In this document: in pieces, positions 53,401 to 64,000 of the stretch
How positions within the stretch are numbered: position 1 is the first letter of the stretch
Layout of the letters: each line of letters opens with the position of its first letter
Assembly (NCBI GenBank): GCA_031308135.1
Contig: JAHLJT010009419.1
Coordinates: forward strand, 64,934,723 to 64,998,722
Direction of reading: 5' to 3'
Length of the DNA: 64,000 nucleotides
Source: Acheta domesticus
Taxonomy: Eukaryota; Arthropoda; Insecta; Orthoptera; Gryllidae
Translations under genes and position numbers: made by a program
The notes under the pieces: model-generated
Told to the model about the DNA's origin: nothing
Seen by the model: the letters and a program-made list of their open reading frames with translations, nothing else
Database searches by the model: none

Positions 53401-56187
53401 TTCCGTGCAGAAAGTAATTTTCTTTACACGATCCCTCGAACTGGGACAAGCAATTAGCTGTCTGACGTTCGTTTAGAGCGTCTGGCATCCCACAGTCTCT
53501 CATATGCGCATATGCACACGCACCAACACACACACACAAACACACACTCACTACTTTCCCTCGCAGACGGTCAGGAACATTGAGTGCGACTAATGGCGAC
53601 CGCAGATAACGCGTCACTCTATGGCTGCGTGCCGGGAATCAGGTGCGGAAAAAAATTCGCACCCGAGATAGCCATCCCCGGGGATTTATGCGACAGAGAG
53701 AAAGTACGAAAGCGGAGCCGTCTTTTCTGCAGGGAATCGTTCTGCCTCCCAGATGGTAATCGGCGGTGATGCATCGCGGAGGCAAGGACGTGCACAGGAA
53801 AATGCCGTTTTCACGCGCGCCGCCGCCGCGACTGCGGTTGATGCTGCTTTGCATCGCGACGCGTAAATATGTTGTTCGAGCTGCATGACTCGCGGGCGTT
53901 GTCTGCAAGCAGGAAGTGTGCCACCGGCGGTTTCTCGAAGGCTAATAGAACTATTTCCCTACATTCCACGCACATGCTCGCAAGAAAGTTTGCACGGAAA
54001 TGCATAGAAGTAAATTGTGAATGTGTAAATGAAGCCGGAAACATGCGCAGTTTCACACTGGGGAGACCACACAGTCTACGGAATTTATTGTCTGGGTAGT
54101 GCAAGTCACAAATTTTGCCAAGTGCTGCTACTACCGCCTGGTACTTACTAATACTAGTTATTTATGTCGGGTTATGGGCCCTTCAACTAATGACACTAAG
54201 GCTTGTGAACGGTCATCGAAGAGAAAATGAAAGCGATAATAACGAGATGAATGATAATTATCAATTGTGAAATGTGAATCAGGAATACGGGCAAACCTCG
54301 AGCTTGCTTTGACCCCCACAAACTCCATTTCGATTGTATATGGATCAAACCCGATAGCAGTAGTGCAATGTGTGTGTACTAGTCATTACGAGCTCTCCTC
54401 AACAAGTTCTCCTTCCCGTCTTGAGAGTCTAGGGACCGACATCACCTTCTATTCCCATGAGGTTCGTTCTCCCGTTAATCGACAAAACCTCCTGCAAGCA
54501 TGTGAGGTCGGTGAATCTGCGACAAGTTACGAGTTGGGAGTGCAGTAGGGAATGGAAACCTAATTTAAAGATTGAGTCGCTCCCCCGAGGTTTTAAAAGA
54601 TACGTGAACGAATTCCCAGGGTTATCTGGGAACTTCAAAATCGGTATCAAGCATCAGGGGTTTAGCACTTTCGTTATGTTTTTCTACTCCCATTGTATTA
54701 TTCTATCATTTGATGGCTGCAACCCGTTGCATAATGAAATCCTTTTCGATACAGATTTCATTATTATACCGGTTCTTGACCAATCACGGAGAAGCTTACA
54801 AACCAAGTATGATCACTTAAGTAATCATTGAGACTTATAAAAGTTACCATAAGTCGTAGAAAAAGTACCGTATGAAATTCGATGTCATTGGTATTACTTC
54901 ATCATTTTATAATGTACTATTAAAACACTAGATATCGAAAACTCACGTCCTAGTGTTTTCGTTTAGAAATAAATTTGAGCTTTCTACTCTATCAATTTTT
55001 TTCTTTAGTAGTAGTGAATTCTAAATATGTTATCCTTAGCTTTTCTCAACGTGATTTGTGGTACAAATACTACATTTTAATAATGTATTAAAATACATAG
55101 AACGAACGCTTATAAGTCGCCAGTCGGCCATTACTTCATTTTCTTATAGAACTTACAGTCGATTTATCGAATGAAGTTTTACAGTTCGTTGTCTAGCGCA
55201 AACAGTTGTAATTGTTCTGGTACGATGTTGGTACGTGAGGTTATAGTTAGCGAAATTATGGCAACGATTTTTTTAAAATACGAGATTACTGACTATATAA
55301 ATGCTATGATCATCAATCGTGTGTCACATGTGTCACTTAAAAAATTACTGATTATAATTGTAGGTGATTCATTACGTGTTTAAGTGAAAATGCATAGCAC
55401 GATTTCCTGCTGCACTATACATGAACTACTTACAACTACAATATACATGTACGCATCCATTTCAATTACAAAATATGTTGAATTCTATGTTTACAGTAAA
55501 TAGTGATTGTGTTGTTTCAGAATTGTAAAACTCCCTCATTTAATTAGTCTTGAACATAAAGTGGTGAACGACAGCAAACAATATTTTTTAAAAAATTATT
55601 TTAGGTATTATGCATAAGTTGAACTTCTCTGTTGTAACTTTTCTATACTTCTTCCATTTGTGCAATATAATCGCAAGGGTTCATCTAGAATATACAAGCA
55701 TTACGTGTAATATACAATATATAAGAACTTATTGATTCCTATCCGTGTAATATCTCTTCACAAAACTTCACTTATCGTTTCTGTTTCCTTTAACTCGAGC
55801 CACTATTTTAGTCATGCAATCCATAACATCTATTTCAACGCAAACCATTCGCAGATTTGCTCATCTTGTTGACATATCTTCTATTACAGCCACGTTGATT
55901 TAATTTTTAACTTGTCCAAATATTTATATTGAGTAGTTACCTAACAAATGCTGGTCATAACTCACTTTCACCATGACATGAACATCTAGTATAATAGCAC
56001 AGTATTTATAAACTGTGCAGTTATAAAACATATTACGAAACTATATTTTGTAATAATGTAGTAAAATATTCTAGCTTTGAAGAGGTTATTGTGTGTAGTG
56101 ACGAAACATAATTAATGTGAGAAAATATTGTCATAGCTGAGACAGTTGTGGATAAATTGTTCCACAGGGTCATTCATTCATTTAAAG
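50480..56187. other. Intergenic, no gene seen
   Basis: The region is mostly AT-rich. A GC-balanced patch at 50470-50680 and another at about 53340-54070 stand out, but no domain or splice-consistent frame is visible. A (CA)n microsatellite lies at about 53523-53550. Open frames up to 124 codons (for example 54457-54831) have no recognisable domain. Confidence 0.4.
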
Positions 56188-56422
56188 CAGTGGTGTCAAG
56201 GTCTCCTACTGGTGGCAGTGGCACGCCTCGCGGCACCGTGCCATGCCACGAGCTTCTCTGCGCCACTAGCATCAGGAGAGGAAACTATTAGTAACCCCCG
56301 CCGTTGTACAATAGTGATGGCGTTGTCTCTTGCGGCGGGTTTATGAACTGCGTGGAGAGGCGATTTCGTCGTGGCACGAGTGCCACGGACTCCCACTCGT
56401 GGTATCGACCTTGACAACACTG
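56188..56422. mobile_element. hAT-type MITE, copy 2
   Basis: The 235-bp element starts CAGTGGTGTCAAGGTC and ends ACCTTGACAACACTG, and is collinear with the copy at 5518-5751. Shared blocks include GAAACTATTAGTAACCCC and CGATTTCGTCGTGGCAC. The flanking 8-mers are ATTTAAAG (56180-56187) and ATTCAAAG (56423-56430), a target duplication with one substitution. It is non-coding. Confidence 0.9.
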
Positions 56423-56454
56423 ATTCAAAGTGTTACCTTCTTCTACCTTTTGTA

Positions 56455-56700
56455 TCCGGCCTGTAAGCGGAACTGCTGGAACGCCGCCAGCGTGTCGGGG
56501 CGTGTCGCGGCGGGTGCGTGGGAGGATGACGCGTGGGCGAGGGGCGTGGGAAGGCGTGGGCGGAGGGGACTCCCGCGGTGCCTAATCTCAAGGCCCACAT
56601 CTGCCACCTGACACGGCGGCGGAGAGGATGGCGGTCGAGATGGCGACGACAGAGGCGTATAACTGCTACGCGATACAAGCTCACTTAGCCTGTCGCCCCG
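56455..56700. other. GC/CpG-rich patch
   Basis: About 245 bp of CpG-dense sequence with repeated GGGCGTGGG-like words directly follows the MITE. No domain is visible in any frame. It could be a small promoter or the edge of an unseen exon. Confidence 0.3.
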
Positions 56701-56704
56701 TTTT

Positions 56705-59700
56705 CAGGAAGAAGAGTAGCTCGATCTGGAAAACTCACATTCCAGTGTGAAAAGTCAGAAAAAATATAAGAAACCATTATGAAATATTGTTTTATATACA
56801 TTGGGTTTCCTGACTCTCCTCCTGACTTGACCGGAGGTGAGGTTTAGTGTCGACAAACAAGGCAATCATCCCAACTTTTGCCTAATGAACCTTTGCCACT
56901 GAACAAAAATTTCAAAATCTCAAACGAGATATTGGCCAGTAAAGAATGACTATAGTCCTTAAAGGTATTTTAATGTATAAAAAGTATGTCTTTCTTTACG
57001 TATGAGAGTGTATGTTTAAGTGTGCGAGCGTGTACTTTCCAGAAAAACGTTTGAACCACTGGAGCGTTTGCTCCAAAATTTCTCATGACACTTTTGTATA
57101 GCCGAGAGAAATTGTACGCTGGTTCGCAGTTCCAAAATTGTACCCCAATTTACTTAAATTTCACAAAATGGTACATCAGGCATGAGAACAATTCTATTTT
57201 TAAATAATAATAATAATAATATTATTATAATATTATTATAATATATTACAATATAATAATAATTTAATCGCATGAGTTTCTCAAATGAAACATCGTTTTC
57301 AATGGCATTGACCGCTCTTTGAATGCAATAGAAACTGCGGAAATGTATATTTACCAAATATGCTATGAAAGAGATTGTAGTCGAAAATCTTGAGGAAGGA
57401 CAAAATATAGTATCATACACGTTCTCATGCAAAAACAGCCAGGTTACTAGGCCTAATTCAATTATTTAACAATGTGTATTTTATTTCAATAGTCTACTGT
57501 GTCTATTTATGGATGCTTCCAGGGTAAATATGATGTAGAAAGCTAACACAGAAGTACAGAATTTAACTGCAATATCCATGTATCCGTAAGTAAAACATAC
57601 CAATTTTGTTAATGTATCATAAAATAATTCCATTTTCCTTCCGTTGTAAACACATCAAAACATGTTTCAGTTGCTGATGACTTGATAACACATCTGCATG
57701 CTTTGAAGGTTGCCAAAACAGTGCCAACTGTTGAAATGAAAGGAAGACACAGAATACATGAAAGTGCTTCTTTGTATACAACAAATACTTCTTGGTACTC
57801 GCTCTTTCATGGTTTTTAATATAAACTTCTTAGTGTAGCTTATGAGAGTTACCAATAAAAGTATACTATTAAATTAACTATGGCAATTAAACGTTGAAGA
57901 AAGAAAGAAAATTGGCAGTGTACCAAACACGTAAATATTTAATTTATTTTTCATTAATTCAGGTTCTTAAGAATTACCATTTTCTCCTTCGTTTATTAAG
58001 CTGACTCCTCACAATCGAAAACACATTACACTCATATGCTATTATGAGTCCTACGGTTCATTGTATAATACCTTAATTAAAAAAAAATACTAGGCTATCG
58101 AATTTGGAGTATAGTATCGATCCTGTCTGATTATTTAGATTTAACATTGCTACATACAATATTTTAATTAGATATCCCTTGTAGAGTAATGCTATCCAAA
58201 AGTAGAGTGTAAACTGCACTTTGTAAAATCTTAAAATATTTGTAATAAATAATGATAATCTTTTATTTCTGGTAGAGAATATCATAGGAATGTTGAAACT
58301 GTAATCTCCAGCACATATTATAAAGAACAGAAGATAATTTGTATCGCAAAAATCTGAGTTAAATAATTGGTACTTTCTTTCATAATTGGTTGGTTGCTTC
58401 AGCTTTGTTGAAACTTTCATCCATCATTCAACTAATTATGGTTAAAAGGTAGGAAAAAATCTCAAGCTCAAGGAAATATGGGCATATAGTACTTCTCTTC
58501 ATACGTCGCATACTGTTCTTTCACGAAATCAATCAAATCCAATCGAATGAAATAAACAAGTAATTAAGAAAATTAGAAATTTTCTTAAGAATCATAAAAA
58601 ACGCAGTGTACACAAGAAAGATTAAGTGGTATTAGAAGTTAGTTTATGCACGATAGATTCAGAATACAATCAAGTAAAACAAAGCGTAAGAATAGTTTAG
58701 TGAAAAAATAGCATACTAATTTCTTCGAGTTGAAAATTCTTTTCAAACGTCGAACATGTGCTATAATTTTATAAAGATGGCATTGCAAAAAACTTTCTGT
58801 ATCAATGACTGAAACTTTCTTGGAAGCATCTACAGAATGAATTACTCCTCTCACAATTTATTGCTGGCAATTACTTCAGCACGTCATACGTGTGTTGCAA
58901 AAGGACAAAATCAACAATCGAATCGGCCCTTTTGTTTCTCACAACCCCCTTGAACACAGGCCACTGCACAGAGTACCGTGCCCATTACAACAGAGCAGAG
59001 ATAATCAGTCGGATGATGATCTGCCTCTGATGATCAACGACTACTCACTTTCGAAACAAGTTTCCTTCAGCAGAAAATTTGCAATGAACAGTGTCGCTTT
59101 CCTCATCCCCGCTCTGCTATCTCGCTCTGTCTTCTACCCCCCACTCCGCACACACTCACTTGCCTCCCTCCCCCAATCCCACACGCTCAGCCCGTCCCAC
59201 CCATGCTCGCTAATTTTAATATGTTATTTTCTATGCGGCAACACCGGTATAAGGGAGCGTACACGCATATTAATGGGTAGTTGCGAGGCTATCCAAACCT
59301 ATATTGACTAATAATCTGTGTTTTGACACAAAATACGAGAAACCATTGGCAGCACTATTTCAAGAGTTACATATTGATGCAAATTAATAATAAATAAAAA
59401 ATTAATTAATTCAAATTATTTATTTATTTACTAATAATGTCTTAGAATCTCTGGATGGGCAATGGCCTCTCCTTATGGAGGATTGCTCTTAGTAATATTC
59501 CCACAAATGTTTCTGGGTCTTACAATTATTTCCCTACAATTATTTACACTAGGCAACGTTCTCAATGTTACACTTCTGTCTCTAGTTCACTGTTACACTA
59601 CACTGTACTCATTCTTGCGCAACGATAGTACTGATAATGAAATTATTCTGGAAACCTGTACATCTAACTGATAACACTATACTACTTGATCTTTGTCTAT

Positions 59701-59845
59701 TTTCTCTGCCTAACGCTTTCCGCTGTTATATCTGTCTCTTTTCGCATTCACTTCTGTCATTGTCTCGTGTAAAGTTAGTGTTGGTCTATTATGCTGATTT
59801 CTATTATTTTTTAATATGCTCCACGTCAAATTTACTCTACCTGTT
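56705..59845. other. Intergenic, no gene seen
   Basis: AT-rich sequence. An AAT/ATT palindromic microsatellite is at 57204-57265. A 139-codon open frame at 58892-59311 has no recognised domain and ends in Pro/Ser/His low complexity. Nothing else is supported. Confidence 0.4.
57204..57265. repeat. (AAT)n/(ATT)n palindromic microsatellite
   Basis: AATAATAATAATAATATTAT followed by inverted TAATATTATTATAATATATT-type sequence, about 60 bp in all, able to fold into a hairpin. Confidence 0.85.
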
Positions 59846-59849
59846 CCTT

Positions 59850-61250
59850 TTGAAGCACTAGGGTTTCTATACACACGTTCACGATATTTCCATTCTTCAC
59901 GGTTTTTTGCTGTCCGCGACCACAGAATGCCTGCAACTTCCTCTCATTGTCCGTTCATCTTGGAGTTCCTTGTATTATTTCAATTCTCTGGTCCCATAGT
60001 AATGTTGGCCCCATGGTTGTAATTCAGTCGTACTACATGACCTGCCCTTTTCCATTTAACTTGTTGAGCAGTGGATGCAGCGTCTCTCACTTGCGTCCTT
60101 CTTCTAATTTGTGAATTCCTTATGAAATATTTGATTGTTACTTGTAGAATTTTTCTTTCCATTTTCTTCTGCATTATTTGAAGTATTTTCTTTTCCTGCT
60201 TGGTATGTGCTCAGGTTTGCGCTCCATACTACAATGTTGGCAGCATACAGTTGTCTAATTGGTATCTTTTTATTTTTATCATTTGTGATTTATCCAACAA
60301 CTCAACCCCCAATTTTTTTCTACGCTTGCAATGTTATTCTGTTATAAATTCCTTTCTGATGGCTATTGTGGAATGATATAGTTTGACCAAAGGACTCTTA
60401 TTCTTTGGTGTAGTTGATATTTTCTGTGCCTAGCTTGATTTGTGTTTCTCCGCTGTTTGTCGTAACCTTCGTTTCGCTTAAATTCTTTTGGATAACAATC
60501 TTATTGCATTGTACTTTTAATTCTTGCAGCATGATTTCTCATTCTTTAGCTGATTGTGAAAACAGTATAATATCATCTGCGAATCTTAAATTTGACAACT
60601 TCTGTTCGTTTAAAAGTATCCCTTTTTTTCAATTCAGTTGTTGACGTATCTCAGCTGGAAGGCATGTAAATAATTTCGGCGACAAAGGATCTACTTGTTT
60701 TAGACCTATAGGCAGTTGAAATGGAGCACCTTTTTTATCAGTTCTGATTTTTGTGTGACTGAATAAAGTTTTGCCAAAAATGGGGATATATTTTCTTTCT
60801 ACTCTTCGTTTCAGCAATTCTTGGAGGATTCAAGGGAGTTCGACGCAATCAAAGTTTTTAGCAATGTCCGCAAACGCTACGTCGAGTTTTAGATTGAATT
60901 TATGCGATTTCTCAATGATTTGACAAATTGCTTGAAGGTGATCGACAGTATAATACCTGATCTGAATCCTGCTTATCCGGTGATTGATTTTTATTCAACG
61001 GGTGTGGGATAGCCTTCTATTAATAATTTTTGAAAATAGTTTGTAGATATTGAATGACAAGGAGATAGGACGATAATTATTGAAATCGTCCTTGGCGTCC
61101 TTCTTATGTAATAGTACTCTAGAACCTACCAAATCGCCGACACAATATCGCCACTCCATTACACAGGTCACCGACGCACTGTAACCTGCACCCTGTCTAT
61201 TCTTTGCCATACATCATCGCTTCGCGCACACCGCCTTTCCTACTACGTTC
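59850..61250 (-). pseudogene. LINE reverse transcriptase relic
   Basis: Minus-strand pieces appear in the correct order. NNYRPISLSFNIYKLFSKII (about 61090-61030) is followed by SHKFNLKLDVAFADIAKNFD (about 60910), then PFQLPIGLKQVDPLSPKLF (about 60710). LRFADDIILFSQSAKE follows, with FADD near 60583-60572, and then a NNGIQKNLSETK-like thumb and C-terminal VWSANLSTYQAGKE. A degraded tail includes VAGILWSRTAKN, resembling the usual VAGxxWxRxAxDR ending. Many stops and frame changes. It carries the RT core and C-terminal region but no recognisable endonuclease. Confidence 0.88.
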
Positions 61251-61354
61251 ACTAAGAATTCTTCATTCTCGTCTTCCAAACCGGCAGGATTAGACCCTGT
61301 CTCACCATCCTCCACTCTTGGACGCTTTCCTTGCCACTCCTCCATGTGTGTACG

Positions 61355-61415
61355 TTCGTCAGTTTGCCTGTCTGTCCGTCAGAATGTCCGTCTGTCCGTC
61401 AGTATGTCCGTCGTC
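61355..61415. repeat. TGTCCGTC-type short tandem repeat
   Basis: Repeated GTCCGTCTGTCCGTCAG/TATGTCCGTC words cover about 60 bp just upstream of the GC island. Confidence 0.8.
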
Positions 61416-61519
61416 TATTCCGCCTGACTGAGTGAGAGACGTTTGCTCTGTATGCCACTAATGATACATTTAGACAATTTCAGGGGGTTTCAGACATTTG
61501 CGTCGGCCAAACCGCTCAC

Positions 61520-62560
61520 TTCATGGCCGTCTCGCCTCCCCCCCCCCACGGAGTCATGTACCCACTCCCTTCCATCCCTTCCCCCCGCTCAATCTCACAA
61601 AGCCCATCTCCGCTGCTCTCCGTCGCGAGAACCTCGCCGGCGCCGTCGTCCGGCCGCCGCTCGGCGCTCGCGGCGTCGCGCAGCCGCCCGCGTCGGCGCC
61701 GCCGCTAATTGCCGGCAAGTGGAGCGGGGCGGGCGCGAGTGCGGCCGCCGCGCCGCCGTGCGAACAAGTGCGAGCGGGCGGGCGCACCAGCGGTCGTGGG
61801 TGGGAGAGCGGATGCGAACGGGAGAGGGAACGGGCGGGCGGACGAGCGGGAGTGGGTGGACGAGTGGGAGTGCGTGGACGAGTGGTAGTGGGTGGACGAG
61901 TGGGAGTGGGTGGACGAGCAGGAGTGGGTGGACGAGTGGGAGTGGGTGGACGAGCGGGAGTGGGTGAACGAGCGGGAGTGGGTGGACGAGCGGGAGTGGG
62001 TGGACAAGCGGGAGTGGGTGGACGAGCGGGAATGGGTGGACGAGCGGGAGTGGGTGGACGAGCGGGAGCGAACGGGCGCGGGTGGGAGCGGGAGTGGGTG
62101 CGGGCTGGAAAGGGAGCTGGCGTGCGCGGGGACGGGAGCGGGGGCGAGCGGGAGCGGTAACGCGCGTGGGTGGTGAGCGCGGGTAGGCGCGGGGGCTCAC
62201 GTAGGAGGGAGCGGAGATGGACGCGGCTGTATGCGCGGGGGCGAGCGGGCCCGGAGACGGGCGCGGAAACGGGCTCGAGGGCTGGCGAGCGCGGGGCGTG
62301 CGCGGGCGAGCTCGGGGACGTACAAAACGAAAGGGCGAACGCGGGCAGGCACGGGGGCGGACGCGGGTGCGGGCGGGAGCATTAACTCTCGCGAGGACAG
62401 GCGCTGAGCGCGGGTGTGTGGGCTGGCGAACATACGCGGGCGGACGGTTGGGCGGGTAAGGGGGCGGGTGGGCGTCGGAGGAACCGACGCCGAATTCACC
62501 AAGCGTGAGTGTGCGTGCTTCTACAGTGGGTCCGCTTCCGCCCAGAGCCACTGGCTTGCG
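61520..62560. other. GC/CpG-rich island
   Basis: About 1 kb of strongly GC- and CpG-rich sequence. It contains the 18-bp tandem array and further GCGGG-rich, loosely repetitive sequence. Long open frames exist on both strands (up to 318 codons), but they translate the repeats (VDEREW, GRAGVG, HPLPLV) or Arg/Ala/Pro low complexity. It may be the promoter or first exon of a gene whose body is outside the window. Confidence 0.4.
61841..62074 (+). repeat. Thirteen 18-bp tandem repeats
   Basis: GACGAGCGGGAGTGGGTG repeats thirteen times with no length change (starts at 61841, 61859, 61877 ... 62057) and only single-base substitutions, mostly C/T at the GCGGGAG position. Because 18 is a multiple of three, all six frames stay open, giving a six-residue repeat in each. 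Confidence 0.95.
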
Positions 62561-64000
62561 ACAATGTTGTCAGTTTCGCAAAACCTCTTTTCAACTCTTT
62601 TACGCGGAGAACGATACTCAGTACGCTCTCATTCTCAAACTTTTTCACCAACGTGCTTGACTAAATGTTTCTTGAACTTTCAAGGGAAGATTTTTCTATA
62701 ACTTCTTGCTAAATTATTAAAGCATTGTTTACTTAATTGAAATGATTTGTTCAATGTAATCAGTATTAATAATTAAAAGAATATGGTGAAAAATAATTAA
62801 GTACTAAATTCATTAAAATTTACAGAGTAAAAAATATAAGGTCAACTTTATAACCCTTACAATAAACAAATATTTTTAGTACGGTTCTGCATCAATTTTA
62901 GAAAATTTCGGAAGTTCCTCTGTCATTGACAGTATCTTCACATTATGTTATGTTATATTTAGTTTTAAAATTATAAACTTCACCTACACGGGACCATCAC
63001 CGTCTATTCTCTGTCTGCGACTGCGATCATCGCTCCAAGTGTTTCTATGCCACATTCAATTCTTTTTCTTTCTTCACATTCTCGGAAACACACATTGCTT
63101 TTACTAGATTAACTGCCGATTGTCTTAGTGTTATAAGCAGCTGAGTTCAACTTATTGAAACAATTTGAAGATAGTGCGAAAGGTGAACCTAATATCGTTT
63201 CTTATTCATTATAACGCCTCAATTCATGTGTTTTGTTACGTAAGGCTTTTCTAAATCATTTTGTTATCGCAGCTTCTTTAAGTAAATATATTGTTTTGTT
63301 CTTATATTTATGTTTTACTCTCTAAATAAATATAATTTTGACACTTAATAAATAGTTTTATATTTTAATCCCATGGAAATGTTGTAATAGGCAGGTTTTT
63401 AAATTCTGGTCACTTGAATAATGCTTCAAAATATGGATTTCCTCAGTATCAGTATTTCTTCTCAGTAATTTTGAAACCAACGATGCGCAACAACACTAAG
63501 CGTACGTCCCAAAATCCACAAAGGCTGTATTACATTGAAATAGCTTTCTCTCGAAACTCCAATTATTTCTTTAGAGAGGCAATTAAAAGTCAGTGTTCCG
63601 CGCAGTACGGGTCAGCACCCAAAGCACCACACTTCCTTTTATGAGGTTCCGATCTGCTCGGAAGGGAATTTGGGGTGGCCCTCTTTTCACAGTGGCGGTG
63701 CCGCGTGAACCGCGCTGGAACGTGGAACGTGGAACATGCCGTCCGTTCCGGACGGCGTTTCCAGGTATCATGCGCTGTGCGCAGGTCAGCAGCGAGCTGC
63801 GCCTCTCCGCGCTGCTGGGTAATCTGGAAGGGAGATACACTGCCGCACAGTGGTTGGGGGCACCGGAAATGCCGGACTAAAATACTGTTTTTAGAACTAC
63901 CCAATTTGTAGCAGATGCCGTTCAAACTAATTAGAATAAATTGGAAATGTGATGTTATTTTAAGTCTTTCTGTTCCTATTGTCGACTGACTGACACAATC
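62560..64000. other. Intergenic, no gene seen
   Basis: AT-rich sequence to about 63590, then a GC-balanced patch (about 63600-63870) with overlapping open frames on both strands but no recognised domain. It could hold an exon, but no call is possible from sequence alone. Confidence 0.35.

Noticed and set aside
58892..59311. 139-codon open frame on the + strand
   Set aside because: No signal peptide, domain or promoter; the second half is Pro/Ser/His low complexity.
61595..62551. 318-codon open frame on the minus strand
   Set aside because: It translates the 18-bp repeat (HPLPLV repeats) and GC-rich flanks; no domain, and all frames are similarly open.

Overview
This window is insect nuclear DNA. 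The evidence is two genes of the insect-specific Osiris (DUF1676) family, arthropod-type core promoters (TATA box about 31-32 bp upstream of a CAGT/TCATT initiator), long introns, and a dense load of LINE, mariner, hAT-type MITE, SINE and LTR remnants in an AT-rich background. Short GC-rich islands coincide with exons and promoters. Large introns and many decayed repeats suggest a large-genome, probably hemimetabolous insect, but the species cannot be fixed from the sequence. There is no prokaryotic feature, CRISPR array or canonical tRNA gene.

Genes. Both are on the minus strand, in tandem, as in an Osiris cluster. The upstream gene is complete: TATA box at 46,896-46,888, initiator near 46,865, and three exons (46,577-45,278; 43,714-43,476; 41,195-40,722) whose splice phases join into a 670-residue frame. 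The protein has a signal peptide, an acidic and then Trp-repeat N-terminal region, the basic KKEKKKK plus hydrophobic helix typical of Osiris, and a Gly/Trp-rich tail. The downstream gene is represented only by its promoter and first coding exon (23,687-23,306: signal peptide and the conserved Leu/Arg-rich Osiris segment). No second exon is visible in the remaining 23 kb, so its first intron probably runs off the left edge.

Repeats. From left to right: a TIR MITE (1.1 kb); a decaying tandem array of roughly 190-240 bp units (4.6-7.5 kb) interrupted by a hAT-type MITE with a perfect 8-bp target duplication; a mariner-type transposase relic (10.6 kb); a TGCGATTTT-ended MITE and a 1.4-kb foldback (15-17 kb); a LINE relic (18.4-19.6 kb); a second mariner-type relic (21 kb); a SINE and a second TGCGATTTT MITE upstream of gene 2 (24 kb); a LINE tail (26.6 kb); then a mosaic at 29-36 kb with a TIR element carrying ~300-bp tandem repeats, two solo LTRs, a large palindrome and a long direct duplication. 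A jockey-type LINE tail lies at 37 kb. Right of gene 1 are a degenerate ~115-bp satellite starting about 200 bp upstream of its TATA box (47.1-49 kb), a second SINE, a jockey relic, the second copy of the hAT MITE (56.2 kb), a LINE relic (60-61 kb), and a GC island carrying thirteen exact 18-bp repeats (61.8-62.1 kb).

Function. The supported biology is one end of an Osiris cluster. Family members are secretory or endosomal proteins of ectodermal, cuticle-forming cells. Everything else is mobile-element debris and intergenic DNA.
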